Program-made: the position numbers and the translations under genes
Source: CAZKUR01 sp964556005
Lineage (GTDB): Bacteria; Bacteroidota; Ignavibacteria; Ignavibacteriales; Ignavibacteriaceae
DNA length: 64,000 bases
Assembly: GCA_964556005.1 (NCBI GenBank)
Contig: CAZKUR010000014.1
Location: 1 to 64,000, forward strand
Direction: 5' to 3'
Part shown: piece after piece, positions 8,434 through 18,098 of the stretch
How the letters are laid out: each line of letters begins with the position of its first letter
Numbering within the stretch: position 1 is the first letter of the stretch
The notes under the pieces: generated by a model
What the model saw: only the letters and a program-made list of their open reading frames with translations
Databases searched by the model: none
What the model was told of the DNA's origin: nothing

Positions 8434-11247
8434 TTATTTTAATAAAATCATTTTATTAGTTTTCAAATAATCGCCTGCCTTTAACCGGTAGAAGTACACT
8501 CCGCTTGCAAGATTTCTTGCATTAAATTTAATTTCATAATTTCCGGCAGGTTTGTACTCATTAATTAATGCAGCTATTTCTTTTCCTAAAACATCATATA
8601 CTTTCAAAGTTGTCCAACTGCCAACCGGCGACTGCCAACTAATTTTTGTCGTTGGATTAAACGGATTAGGATAATTTTGATTTAGATTAAAACAAGCCGG
8701 GGTCTTTCTCTTCTCTGTTACTTCTGTTGTTCTCGGGAAGAAATGTTCAAGAGCATTATCCAGGTGCGCATACCAATTTCCCCAGCTATGTCCTTCATGC
8801 CACTGAAGCCATAATAGATTTTCATAAAATTTGGAATTTAGAACATCTACCAAAGTTCTTCCGTCGAATGCAATGCTTAATTCATATGTTCCCCAATCGA
8901 TATAAAATTTAATATTTTTCTTATCACCGTTCATTACATTCATCAAAACCTGTTTATTATTCGGCCAATAAGCAGGGGACATGGGAGCACATAACCCAAA
9001 GCTTTCGGGGTGCTCATAACATATTTGTGTCGAAATCAAACCTCCGAAAGAAATTCCCAGCATTGCTCGTGAAGCGGGAATTAAATCGGTTTTAAATTTT
9101 GAATCTATATACGGCATAAGTTCATCAATAATAAATGAACTAAACTGCTGAGTTTGACTGAATGCATATTCTTCATCCCGGTTTACGGGGGGTACAAATA
9201 CGGCAATAATTGGATCGATTTTCCCTTCGGATAATAGATAATCAATTATATTGTTTGCAAAACCAAGAGATACAAATTCCAGACCATCATGAAAAAGTAT
9301 AACCGGGTACATTCTGCTTGCATTGGGATCATAACCCGGTGGTAAATAAACTTTTATTGTCCTTGTATTATTTAAATTCGTGCTGTGGAAAGTTGTATCG
9401 AAGAATGTACCGTGAGGTATGTTTGAATAATAGTTAATTTCCGGAGGATAAATATATTCCGGCATTGCAAGCTCTGAATTTGGTCCGTACCCTCCGGTAC
9501 ATGTTTTGGTATTTCGAGGATCTAAAATCCAGTTGCTTCCGTTCAATAAAAATTTATAATCCAACCTTGCATCAGGTTCAAATACTTTTCCTCTATACCA
9601 TAAATTTGTACCAACAATGTTAGCCATCGGGAAAGCATCGTTTGTCCAGCCGTTAGCATCACCGGGTACGGTTATTTGACCTGCTTGTCCTGTATATAGG
9701 AAATAGGTAATCGAATTATTTTCTATAAAAGGGAATGACGGTAGTGTTGTTAAAAAGCTGTCTGCAATAGCCTGTCTGTTACCCGCTGGAACGGAGAGAA
9801 TACGGTCAAGAAATGATTGAAAGATTGGCCCGTTAACAAATAAATTATTTATTTCCGTTTCGGGATTTCCACCATAAGTTCCCATATCATTGCGAATAGT
9901 TCCCAATGAAGGCCAGAGAGCAAAGCCGGGATTTGAAGGATCTTCAATGTCATTAAAAATCGAATCGGGATTTCCGGTATCGATACATGGAGAACTGCCG
10001 TTAGTTAAATAGTAATTCATAGTATCCAAAAAGAGAGGATTCTGATTTATATTTCCTGTTCCGTTGTAACCGCCTTCAACAGCGGAATAGTCAATTTGAA
10101 TGGAACCGGAAATTTGTGGATTTGCTGGAGAAAAATTATCCCAGATAATTGAATTTACAATTTTAACCACTATGCCTGTTGTTAAAATACCTCCGCCCTG
10201 AACGGATGCATTATTATTTGCAATTGTGTTATTAATTAAAGTAAAATCTTGAGGCAGGGTATTCATATTCAGTTCTTTGGCGTGGATTGATTTCATTTTT
10301 GATAAAGAACCTAAAAGAGTACCGGCAATTTTAAATTTGTGTTGGATAACTCCGTTTGCGAGATAATTATAAAGTGAAATTCCTCCGCCAAACATCGATG
10401 AGTTTTTAACTATTAAATTGTTTCTCAACTCAGCTTTTGCGACGTCAAAAAATATTCCGCCTCCTTCTGCATATTCGCCGACGGAAGAAGATACACTGTT
10501 TTTTGCAATAAAATTTTTAATTATTGAAATGTTAACCATGAAAGGCGAATAAGTGCTGCAATAAATTCCGCCGCCTATAGCAGGACCGTCAGATTCAACA
10601 TGATTATTTTCAATAACATTATTTTTAATTATACATATACCTTCTGCTTCAATTAATAAACCGCCGCCTGCGCAATTATTACCATTTAAATAATTTGAGG
10701 AAATTAAATTATCTTTTAAAATCATATTTTGATTTGATGGATTTATTGAAGCATAAATTCCACCACCACCTGATGGATGATCTGGAAAGACGACCGAGTT
10801 ATTTATAATTCTATTATTACAAATTTTAGCCCCTGAAAGTACAACAATTCCACCCCCTGCCCGGTATGCTCCGGTTGGTTCAATACTACCGGTACCGCGG
10901 GTTATAGTAAATCCGCATAACACCGAATTTGTATCTTCTCCATTTACAAAATAGACGACTGAGCCTAAAGTTGTATCGGCAGGCTGACTTCCGTTTATAA
11001 TTGTATTACTGATATGCGAAGTATCATTGTCTATTACGAATATGCTTGAGACAGTTACTGCTTTGCCGTTGAAAAAAATGTTTTCAAAATATTCTCCTTC
11101 GTCTACTAAAATGATATCACCGTTTATTGAGGAATCAATTGCTGCCTGAATTGTTAAAAATTCCGAAGGGACATGAAGTGTATCTTGAGCGAAAATAAAA
11201 TTAGAAAGGAGAATAAAGCTAATAAATATAAAAACCGAGTTCTTCAT
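8434..11247 (-). CDS. Large T9SS-exported fusion of beta-helix and enterochelin-esterase-like domains
   Basis: A 937-residue multidomain protein. A signal peptide (1-20, ending FIFAQ) is followed by a right-handed beta-helix domain (about 25-400) with repeated IxNNxIxxN ladders such as IIKNNVIENNHV and GGGIY turns. A middle segment (about 505-600) resembles the beta-sandwich preceding Fes-like esterases (PGDANGWTNDAFPM, DYKFLLNGSNWILDPRN). The esterase domain (about 640-825) has ILFHDG, nucleophile GISFGG with Ser 733, and HEGHSWGNW with candidate catalytic His 817/820. The end is a T9SS sorting domain (NYPNPFNPTT). The helix may bind or cleave polysaccharide; the esterase may remove acyl groups. 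No published protein is claimed as a match. Confidence 0.8.
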   Translation of the reverse strand: MKNSVFIFISFILLSNFIFAQDTLHVPSEFLTIQAAIDSSINGDIILVDEGEYFENIFFNGKAVTVSSIFVIDNDTSHISNTIINGSQPADTTLGSVVYFVNGEDTNSVLCGFTITRGTGSIEPTGAYRAGGGIVVLSGAKICNNRIINNSVVFPDHPSGGGGIYASINPSNQNMILKDNLISSNYLNGNNCAGGGLLIEAEGICIIKNNVIENNHVESDGPAIGGGIYCSTYSPFMVNISIIKNFIAKNSVSSSVGEYAEGGGIFFDVAKAELRNNLIVKNSSMFGGGISLYNYLANGVIQHKFKIAGTLLGSLSKMKSIHAKELNMNTLPQDFTLINNTIANNNASVQGGGILTTGIVVKIVNSIIWDNFSPANPQISGSIQIDYSAVEGGYNGTGNINQNPLFLDTMNYYLTNGSSPCIDTGNPDSIFNDIEDPSNPGFALWPSLGTIRNDMGTYGGNPETEINNLFVNGPIFQSFLDRILSVPAGNRQAIADSFLTTLPSFPFIENNSITYFLYTGQAGQITVPGDANGWTNDAFPMANIVGTNLWYRGKVFEPDARLDYKFLLNGSNWILDPRNTKTCTGGYGPNSELAMPEYIYPPEINYYSNIPHGTFFDTTFHSTNLNNTRTIKVYLPPGYDPNASRMYPVILFHDGLEFVSLGFANNIIDYLLSEGKIDPIIAVFVPPVNRDEEYAFSQTQQFSSFIIDELMPYIDSKFKTDLIPASRAMLGISFGGLISTQICYEHPESFGLCAPMSPAYWPNNKQVLMNVMNGDKKNIKFYIDWGTYELSIAFDGRTLVDVLNSKFYENLLWLQWHEGHSWGNWYAHLDNALEHFFPRTTEVTEKRKTPACFNLNQNYPNPFNPTTKISWQSPVGSWTTLKVYDVLGKEIAALINEYKPAGNYEIKFNARNLASGVYFYRLKAGDYLKTNKMILLK

Positions 11248-11382
11248 AATTACCCCTTTTGATGTAATTATTTTTGAAATTCCGGTTAAGTGAGGATATG
11301 TTACTTAAAAATAAATTAAGTTTTACAAACTTAAAAATTATTATAAAAACATCTATTAAAATTGTCAAAAACGTTTGTCTTT

Positions 11383-11401
11383 TAACAATTACATATTGTT
11401 A
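11383..11401. promoter_or_regulatory. Inverted repeat TAACAAT-N5-ATTGTTA
   Basis: Perfect 7-base arms (11383-11389, 11395-11401) lie between two divergent genes, the beta-helix esterase and the YdeI-like gene. Position fits an operator, but short AT-rich palindromes are common here. A weak AAACGTTT palindrome also lies at 11368-11375. Confidence 0.25.
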
Positions 11402-11540
11402 GCAAATTAGGAAAGAGAATCTTAATATTTCAAATGTTTTTTTATTTCTTCTTAAAATATATGGAAGAAAAAGTTTAAAATTATTCTTTATTTTTAAAAA
11501 AGATTGTTTTTATAATTTAATCTCAAAAAATTATTAATTA

Positions 11541-12131
11541 ATGAATTCAATATTTTTCAAAAACCAGAATGATCTTCGAAAGTGGTTTATGAAAAATCAT
11601 AAAACACAAAATGAATTGTTGGTTGGATATTATAAGAAAAGTACCGGGAAGCCAAGTGTAACATGGCCGGAATCTGTAGATGAGGCATTATGCTTTGGTT
11701 GGATTGACGGAATTCGTAAATCGTTAGATGATATTTCTTATACAATTCGTTTTACACCAAGAAATCCTAAAAGTACCTGGAGTGCAAAAAACATAAAAAG
11801 AATAAACGAACTTATAAAGCTTGGATTGGTGCAGCCTGCCGGGTTGGCAGCATTCAAAAAACTCGATGAAAAAAATTCAAAAATTTATTCATATGAACAA
11901 AATATAAATGAGCTTAGTAATGATTTTAAAAAATTATTTAAAAGAAATAATAAAGCCTGGAATTATTTTCAAAAATTAATCCCTTCACTTCGCAATCCTT
12001 CTATCCGCTGGGTAATGAGTGCAAAGAAAGAAGAAACACGTTTAAGCAGATTAAACAGGTTAATTCAAAATTGTGAAAACGAAGAATTGATCCCGGAATT
12101 ACGATGGGGAAGAAATAATACAAGTGATTAA
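11541..12131 (+). CDS. YdeI/OmpD-associated family protein
   Basis: A 196-residue cytosolic protein without signal peptide. The N-terminal part (FFKNQNDLRKWFMKNHKTQNELLVGYYKKSTGKPSVTWPESVDEALCFGWIDG) and the following FTPRNPKSTWSAKNIKRINELIKLGLVQPAGLAAF match the YdeI-type bacteriocin-protection/OmpD-associated family (PF13376 group). These proteins have a conserved fold; their biochemical role is unresolved. The ATG at 11541 sits at the first family-consistent position. It is monocistronic, followed by the long regulatory gap before the LacI gene. Confidence 0.7.
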   Translation: MNSIFFKNQNDLRKWFMKNHKTQNELLVGYYKKSTGKPSVTWPESVDEALCFGWIDGIRKSLDDISYTIRFTPRNPKSTWSAKNIKRINELIKLGLVQPAGLAAFKKLDEKNSKIYSYEQNINELSNDFKKLFKRNNKAWNYFQKLIPSLRNPSIRWVMSAKKEETRLSRLNRLIQNCENEELIPELRWGRNNTSD

Positions 12132-12213
12132 AGGAGAGAAATTTTGAATTTTCGAATTGACTGTTTGATTTTCATTAAGCGGATAAATAATCAATAAATA
12201 TTTAAAAAATTTG

Positions 12214-12233
12214 AAAATGTAAATTTACATTTT
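12214..12233. promoter_or_regulatory. Perfect 20-base palindrome with TGTAAA/TTTACA arms
   Basis: AAAATGTAAA followed by TTTACATTTT is a perfect palindrome. It shares the AAATGTAAA half-site with the palindrome at 12476 but lacks its central CG, so half-sites are two bases closer. It could be a second, weaker operator of the LacI-type regulator, possibly forming a loop across 262 bases. Confidence 0.5.
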
Positions 12234-12475
12234 CTTTAACTTTATAAATAATTTGATATAATTGAAAGATTTATTCAATTGCATTGTTGTTTGCGAATAG
12301 TTAATAATTAAAATTATTTACAATCGCTTTACAATTATTAAAAACTCTATAACATATTTATATAATTGAGGTTAGAGATTTTTTTTAATTTAGTAAAGAA
12401 ATTTTCGTAAAAAATAATCTGATATTTTATCAATATCTCTTGATTATTACAATTCGATTACTTAGCTTTAAAAGC

Positions 12476-12495
12476 AAATGTAAACGTTTACATTT
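12476..12495. promoter_or_regulatory. LacI-family operator, perfect palindrome with central CG
   Basis: AAATGTAAAC followed by GTTTACATTT is a perfect 20-base palindrome with the central CG expected for LacI-family operators. It ends 10 bases before the regulator's ATG, so binding would block its own transcription or early elongation. Its position also rules out the upstream TTG start at 12440. Confidence 0.75.
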
Positions 12496-12505
12496 ATTTA
12501 TTAAA

Positions 12506-13516
12506 ATGCCAATAACAATAAAAGAAATAGCCTACAAGGCAAATGTATCAATTGCAACCGTATCCCGTGCTTTAAATGATAACGATAAAGTACGTCCTTC
12601 CACAAAAGAATCAATAAGAAAAATAGCAGAAAGATTAAACTATAAACCTAATATAGTTGCTCGAAACCTTGTTAAGAGAAGTACAGGAATTATCGGTTTA
12701 GTGTTGCCTGAAATTCAAGGTGATTTTTATACCGATATAATTAAAGGCGTCGATAAAGCAGCTTCTTCATATAAGTATCATATAATTGTTGCAGGTTCTC
12801 ATAGTGAAAGATCTGTTGTCGAATCGCTGATTAATTTTATGGGAAAGAGTATGGTGGACGGTGTTATAATCCTGTCTCCACTGATAAACGATCGCATCAA
12901 AGAAATAATTAAAAAAAGCGATACACCATTATTGATTATAGATTGTGCTTTCCCTATTGATAATGTCGATACAGTTAATATTGATAATTTTCAGGGGGCA
13001 TATGCTATTACGGAATACTTGATTAAATCCTTAGGATATACGAGAATTGCTCATATTGAAGGGCCTGCAAATAATAACGATGCTATTCAAAGAAAAAATG
13101 GTTATATTGAAGCATTAAAGAATAATAATCTTCCTTTACGGCAAGAATGGATTGTTCCCGGTGATTTTACATCGGAAGGAGGAAGGTTAGCCTGCACAAG
13201 ACTTTTGAGCTTAATGGAAAAACCGGAAGTTATTTTTGCAGGTAATGATATGATGGCTGCCGGGTGCTATAAAGCCATAAAATCTTTTGGACTTAAAATA
13301 CCCGGCGACATTGGAGTTGCCGGTTTCGATGATATTCTATTATCTAATTTTCTTACTCCACGACTTACTACTGTTCACATTCCAATTACTGAAATAGGTA
13401 AATCAGCCGCCAATTTATTGATCGATAAGATTAAAAATGGAGTCGATCATAAGCCCAGGCATTTGAAAGTGTCTACAGGCATTATAGTTGGCGAATCCTG
13501 CAGATTGCTGAAATAA
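12506..13516 (+). CDS. LacI family transcriptional regulator of the glucan island
   Basis: A 336-residue repressor of the LacI/GalR family. I start at ATG 12506 because the DNA-binding domain begins at once: ITIKEIAYKANVSIATVSRALND (helix-turn-helix, residues 3-25) then VRPSTKESIRKIAERLNYKPN with the hinge helix. Residues 60-336 form the periplasmic-binding-protein-like effector domain (GIIGLVLPEIQGDFYTDIIKGVD; VDGVIIL; IAHIEGP; PEVIFAGNDMMAAGCYKAIKSFGLKIPGDIGVAGFDD; RLTTVHIP). The effector is presumably a sugar from the locus. It sits directly upstream of the CBM9/TonB/GH94 genes in the same direction, with a perfect operator just before it, so self-regulation and control of the island are likely. 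Confidence 0.88.
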   Translation: MPITIKEIAYKANVSIATVSRALNDNDKVRPSTKESIRKIAERLNYKPNIVARNLVKRSTGIIGLVLPEIQGDFYTDIIKGVDKAASSYKYHIIVAGSHSERSVVESLINFMGKSMVDGVIILSPLINDRIKEIIKKSDTPLLIIDCAFPIDNVDTVNIDNFQGAYAITEYLIKSLGYTRIAHIEGPANNNDAIQRKNGYIEALKNNNLPLRQEWIVPGDFTSEGGRLACTRLLSLMEKPEVIFAGNDMMAAGCYKAIKSFGLKIPGDIGVAGFDDILLSNFLTPRLTTVHIPITEIGKSAANLLIDKIKNGVDHKPRHLKVSTGIIVGESCRLLK

Positions 13517-13570
13517 TTTTTCCTTAAAACTGACGGTTCATACAGTTAATTATTTATTAAACCTTATTAA

Positions 13571-13581
13571 AAGGAGGAAAT
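13571..13581 (+). promoter_or_regulatory. Strong ribosome binding site of the CBM9-like gene
   Basis: AAGGAGGAAAT directly precedes ATG 13582. It is a near-ideal Shine-Dalgarno, stronger than most in this window, suggesting high translation of the CBM9-like protein. Confidence 0.6.
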
Positions 13582-15336
13582 ATGAAACGATTGTTATTTA
13601 CCGTCTCCAGCCTTCTGTTTCTATTCATGTTTGTTTTCGTAACAAAAGTTACCGCGCAAAACCATGTGGATCCGCCGTACATTCAAGTAGTTTCGACAGC
13701 CGAACCGATGATTGTAGACGGGATTTTAGACGAAACCGATTGGTTAAAACGCTACGACTACCTGGTATTTAAAGCCGGCGCTTTACCAGGTGATGTAATC
13801 TATACGGTTACCGATACTATAACCGTCGTGGGTCCTTATACCGATACAACTACAACTTTTGTTAAATTTTTGCATAACGGACTTGATCTTTATATCTCAC
13901 TTCAATCCGATGATCAATCTGTTGGCAAATTTGGAACAAGCTGGGAAGGTGACGGACTGTTTATGAAGATTAAGGATGCTTCCGGCATTCCTGTTGAATA
14001 CAAATTGTATTTTAATGTGGGGGGAACTGACCCGGATATTCACTATGAAGAACCTGCAAACTATCCGAATTCCGGTGAGGGAGCTGCCTGGAAACACCCG
14101 GGTACTATAGTTAATGATACTACACAAATCGATTCAGGATATACTGCTGAGATGGTAATTCATCTTGATCAGCTTGGCTATACCGATTCGTATGCGGATG
14201 TTGAAGTTTCAATCAATATATTCGATCCGGATGGATATATTGATGATATGGATCCTTACGGCGGTATCGGTTCTTACTGGAAGAGCTGGTGGGGAAGCGA
14301 ATGGGGAACAGATTTTAGGATTTTAAGATTGGCAGATCCTCAATTAATAAATGCAAATAAAACCACCGACAATATTACCTTAGACGGTAAACTCGATGAA
14401 ACATTCTGGAGCGGTGCCGAACAAGTAGTAATCGGTGTTGGTTCCAATTTAAGTACCGGCGGATATTATATGCAATGGAATAATCCGCTGAATTCATATA
14501 CGGATCAAAGCATGGCTACCGTTAAGTTTATACATAATGGAACGGATCTTTATATAGGTGTAACTTCAGACGACAAATCGGTTTGTCAGTGGGCGCCCGG
14601 ATGGGAGGCAGATGGTTTATTCCTCTGGATGACAAACAAGGGTGAATACCTTCCGGATCCGTCCCAAAGAATGGAAATAAAGAATATGTACTTTGGAGAT
14701 TCGGTAGGCGGTCCTACCCAATTTCAGTTAAGCGCTACGGTACCAACCGGAGGTGCGGAAGGAGCATCATTTGAACCTGCCGGCACGGTAACACATACCG
14801 AAGTTGGCGGAGAAGATGCAGGCTACTCTTTAGAAATTGTCGTTCATACCGATTTGTTCGGTTATTCGGATGGGGATACTGTTCGTGTAAGTGCAGTTAT
14901 CTGGGATTTGGATTATTCATCTGCCGATGCATATAATGAAGATACATCGGATTATGCTCCTCATTGGTGGGGAAGTCAGTGGGTAGATATCACTTTCGAG
15001 AAATATAATCTTTTCAGAATGGTTTATCTATCAAATCTGAGCGATGTAAAAGATGTGATTCCAAATGGTCCTTTAACTTTCCAATTATTACAAAATTATC
15101 CCAATCCTTTTAATCCGGCTACCACTATTCGTTACACAATTCCGGAAGGTTCCAAAGTAATACTTAAAGTATATGATATTCTCGGGAAAGAAGTAGCTAC
15201 CTTAGTAAATGAATATAAGAATGCAGGAAGTTATTTTACTTACTGGTCTCCATCTAATCTTGCCAGTGGAATTTATTTCTACCGGCTTCAAGCTGCAGGT
15301 ATAGTAAAAACAAATAAAATGATGCTTTTGAAATAA
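13582..15336 (+). CDS. T9SS-exported protein with two CBM9-like domains
   Basis: A 584-residue protein with a signal peptide (1-25, ending VTAQ). Two related domains, about 30-250 and 255-475, each open with a LDG-type phrase (MIVDGILDETDWLKR; ITLDGKLDETFWSG) and contain FLHNGLDLYISLQSDDQSV or FIHNGTDLYIGVTSDDKSV, plus a WEGDGLFMKI/WEADGLFLWM strand. This is the CBM9-like (PF06452) pattern for sugar binding. The end is a T9SS sorting domain (NYPNPFNPAT). No catalytic motif is seen. It may hold glucan at the cell surface. AAAGGAGGAAAT gives an unusually strong ribosome binding site, and a hairpin follows the stop, so it could be made in excess over downstream genes. Confidence 0.85.
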   Translation: MKRLLFTVSSLLFLFMFVFVTKVTAQNHVDPPYIQVVSTAEPMIVDGILDETDWLKRYDYLVFKAGALPGDVIYTVTDTITVVGPYTDTTTTFVKFLHNGLDLYISLQSDDQSVGKFGTSWEGDGLFMKIKDASGIPVEYKLYFNVGGTDPDIHYEEPANYPNSGEGAAWKHPGTIVNDTTQIDSGYTAEMVIHLDQLGYTDSYADVEVSINIFDPDGYIDDMDPYGGIGSYWKSWWGSEWGTDFRILRLADPQLINANKTTDNITLDGKLDETFWSGAEQVVIGVGSNLSTGGYYMQWNNPLNSYTDQSMATVKFIHNGTDLYIGVTSDDKSVCQWAPGWEADGLFLWMTNKGEYLPDPSQRMEIKNMYFGDSVGGPTQFQLSATVPTGGAEGASFEPAGTVTHTEVGGEDAGYSLEIVVHTDLFGYSDGDTVRVSAVIWDLDYSSADAYNEDTSDYAPHWWGSQWVDITFEKYNLFRMVYLSNLSDVKDVIPNGPLTFQLLQNYPNPFNPATTIRYTIPEGSKVILKVYDILGKEVATLVNEYKNAGSYFTYWSPSNLASGIYFYRLQAAGIVKTNKMMLLK

Positions 15337-15346
15337 ACTTATTTCA

Positions 15347-15380
15347 GGGAGTAAGCTTCTGAAAGCTTGCTCCCTTTCTC
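15347..15380 (+). terminator. Hairpin after the CBM9-like gene (partial terminator or mRNA stabiliser)
   Basis: A 12-base stem with one G-T wobble (15347-15358 with 15363-15374) closes a CTGA loop and is followed by TTTCTCTT, a weak T-run. It lies between the CBM9-like gene and the TonB receptor, so partial termination could lower downstream expression. Confidence 0.6.
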
Positions 15381-15441
15381 TTCCGGTAAATTAAGTTATT
15401 TTTTCTGTAAGACTAATTTTATAACAAAAAAATAAATCTGA

Positions 15442-18087
15442 ATGAAAAAATTTTACCAACTGACATTTTATATATTCTTATCCCTTATCCTAAATCAGGC
15501 TGCAATTTATTCTGGCCAGACAGGAAAAATTGCCGGAACAATAAAGGATAAGAATACCGGTGAGCTTCTAATAGGAGCCAATATAATTATCGAAAACTCC
15601 ACAATGGGTGCAGCCGCCGATATTAACGGTGAGTATTTCATTCTTAATGTCCCTCCCGGTCAATATAATTTGATTGCTTCTATGATGGGGTATCAAAGCA
15701 TGAAAGTAACCGGGGTTGTAGTGGAGGCAGATAAAACCACGCGTATAAATTTTGAATTGGAAGCAAAGACTCTTCAGCTTAGTAAAGAAATCGTTGTAAC
15801 CGCACAAAAAATTATTATAAGAACAGATTTAACCTCAAGCGAACTCTCTGTTTCGTCAAATGAAATTAAAAGCCTTCCGTTAGAGAATTTAAGTGATATA
15901 CTCCAACTAAAAGCAGGAGTTGTAAAAGATGCTAACGGAGGGATTCATATTAGGGGAGGCAGAACTTCCGAAGTAACTTATCTCGTTGATGGAATTCCTG
16001 TAAATGATTTTTATACCGGGGCGAGTGGAGCAAACATCGATGTACAGTTCATGGAGGAAGTAAAAGTGATCAGCGGTGTATTCAATGCTGAATATGGTCA
16101 GGCATTATCTGGTGTGGTCGATGTTATAACTAAGCAGACATCCAAAAATTTCGAAGGCAGTGTTTCGTTCTCGTCAGGAGATTATTTAAGCAACCATAGT
16201 AAAATTTTTTATAACATAAATAATATTAATCCAACGAGTGTAAATGAAACAAAAATTAATCTCAGCGGACCTGTTGGATTTTTAGGACACAATTTTAGTT
16301 ATAACGTAGCTTTAAGAAGATATTCGAGTGACGGCTGGATATACGGACAAAGGCGTTTCAATCCGAAAGACAGTTCTTACCAGGAAGGAGATCTCTTTCA
16401 CATCGTATCAACAGGAGATAATAAAGCTGTTCCGATGAATTCTTATTTAAACTACAGCTTTCAAGGAAAAATTAGTTTTGATTTATTTCCTGAATTAAAG
16501 TTTTCAAATCTGTTTTTATGGGATAAATCCGACAGTACGAATTACAATCATATATATAAGCTTAACCCTGAGGGATTACCTAAAAATTACAGCAGCGCAT
16601 TCAACAATATATTTTCATTAACATATGTTTTCTCGCCGAGTACCTTTCTTCAATTAAAATATTCTTACAGCCGCAATGATTGGAAATCATACGTTTATGA
16701 AAATATGAATGACCCGCGGTATGCAAACCCTCAATTGTTGTTTCAATTAACCAACTATGCTTTTCTTACCGGCGGAACAGATATGCATTACAATACGCGC
16801 ACTACACAAACTAATATAGTTAAAGTAGATTTACTCAGCCAGGTTGATCACTATAATGAGGTTAAAGGAGGTATTGAATTTAACTTATCTCAAATTCAAC
16901 CCGATAATCAAATTGTCAAATACCAGGATACAGTTAAAATTTTTGATTATAACTTTTATTTGAATCAAGGCAAATTTTATTTTAATCCGCTTTCCTTTGC
17001 TGCCTATTTGCAGGATAAGATTGAATATAAAAGCGTGATTATAAATGCCGGTGTACGTTATGATTATTTTAATTCAAGAGGAGTAGTTCCTAGCGATTTT
17101 AGTGATCCACATAATTCTCCAAAAGTTAAAGCAAAACCGCAATATCAAATCAGTCCTCGTCTCGGTATTGCATTCCCAATATCAGCTGACGGTACAATCC
17201 ATTTCAGCTATGGACATTTTTTCCAGCTCCCTCCTTATAATTATTTATTTACAAATCCGAATTTCAGAGTAGGTCCGGGCGGTTTGTATACTCTAATGGG
17301 AAATGCAGATTTAAAAGCTCAATCAACCGTAGCGTATGAAGTTGGACTTCATTACAAATTTTTGGATATGATTGGATTGGAAGTAATTGGCTTCTATAAA
17401 GATATTACAAATTTATTGGGAACTGAAATTCATGATACTTATATAAGAAGTGATCGCTACGCACTTTATGTGAACCGCGATTACGGAAAAGCCAGGGGAT
17501 TTTCAATTTCTTTAACTAAGCAACCGGTTAATGATAATGTTTCGGTGAGTCTAGATTATACTTTGCAGATAGCCGAAGGTAATGCATCTGATCCGAATGA
17601 TTCTTATAATAAAGCACAGGGAACTCCGCCTAAAAAACCCAATATCCAGATTGTTCCATTGAATTGGGATCAAAGGCATACAATCAATGTTTCACTGTTT
17701 TACATAATTCCAAATAATTATAACATAGGCTTAATCGCTAAATATGAAAGTGGTTTTCCGTATACTCCCGAACTGCAGTCTATTCAAACAAGTTTTGAAA
17801 ATAGTGCGAGGATGCCCTCCAAGATAAATGTAGATCTTCAATTCAATAAAGATTTTGTACTCTGGAATTCTACAATATCTTTATATGCGAAAGTCTTTAA
17901 TTTGTTCGATACAAAAAATGAAAAAGATGTTTATCGTGATACGGGACGTGCGGGCTATTCGCTCGTTAATCAATATACACCTCAATACCAGGGGCCGAAT
18001 ACTCTTGATGAATATTTAATCAGGCCCGACTTTTATTCCGAACCTCGAAGAATCGTACTTGGAATTTCCTATAATTTAAATCTGTAA
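15442..18087 (+). CDS. TonB-dependent outer-membrane receptor (SusC-like, with carboxypeptidase-regulatory domain)
   Basis: An 881-residue beta-barrel transporter. The signal peptide (1-25) is followed by a carboxypeptidase regulatory-like domain (about 28-110: GKIAGTIKDKNTGELLIGANIIIE, GEYFILNVPPGQYNLIASMMGYQS). The plug domain (about 115-235) has SNEIKSLPLENLSDILQLKAGV, GGIHIRGGRTSEVTYLVDGIPV and EVKVISGVFNAEYGQALSGVVDVITK. The 22-strand-type barrel fills the rest, ending in the aromatic-free strand RRIVLGISYNLNL. It should take up oligosaccharides across the outer membrane using TonB energy. No SusD homologue follows; instead the 1051-residue protein begins 11 bases downstream and a PorV-like gene after it. 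Confidence 0.85.
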   Translation: MKKFYQLTFYIFLSLILNQAAIYSGQTGKIAGTIKDKNTGELLIGANIIIENSTMGAAADINGEYFILNVPPGQYNLIASMMGYQSMKVTGVVVEADKTTRINFELEAKTLQLSKEIVVTAQKIIIRTDLTSSELSVSSNEIKSLPLENLSDILQLKAGVVKDANGGIHIRGGRTSEVTYLVDGIPVNDFYTGASGANIDVQFMEEVKVISGVFNAEYGQALSGVVDVITKQTSKNFEGSVSFSSGDYLSNHSKIFYNINNINPTSVNETKINLSGPVGFLGHNFSYNVALRRYSSDGWIYGQRRFNPKDSSYQEGDLFHIVSTGDNKAVPMNSYLNYSFQGKISFDLFPELKFSNLFLWDKSDSTNYNHIYKLNPEGLPKNYSSAFNNIFSLTYVFSPSTFLQLKYSYSRNDWKSYVYENMNDPRYANPQLLFQLTNYAFLTGGTDMHYNTRTTQTNIVKVDLLSQVDHYNEVKGGIEFNLSQIQPDNQIVKYQDTVKIFDYNFYLNQGKFYFNPLSFAAYLQDKIEYKSVIINAGVRYDYFNSRGVVPSDFSDPHNSPKVKAKPQYQISPRLGIAFPISADGTIHFSYGHFFQLPPYNYLFTNPNFRVGPGGLYTLMGNADLKAQSTVAYEVGLHYKFLDMIGLEVIGFYKDITNLLGTEIHDTYIRSDRYALYVNRDYGKARGFSISLTKQPVNDNVSVSLDYTLQIAEGNASDPNDSYNKAQGTPPKKPNIQIVPLNWDQRHTINVSLFYIIPNNYNIGLIAKYESGFPYTPELQSIQTSFENSARMPSKINVDLQFNKDFVLWNSTISLYAKVFNLFDTKNEKDVYRDTGRAGYSLVNQYTPQYQGPNTLDEYLIRPDFYSEPRRIVLGISYNLNL

Positions 18088-18098
18088 TAGGTTTTGTC

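Larger units (their letters stand above)
12132..12505. other. Regulatory intergenic region before the LacI gene
   Basis: This 374-base AT-rich gap holds two perfect 20-base palindromes with the same TGTAAA/TTTACA arms, listed separately (12214-12233 and 12476-12495). No ORF is credible. It must contain the promoter of the LacI gene. Confidence 0.65.

Noticed and set aside
12440..12505. Longer LacI protein from TTG 12440
   Set aside because: The added residues cover the perfect operator and precede the normal start of the helix-turn-helix.
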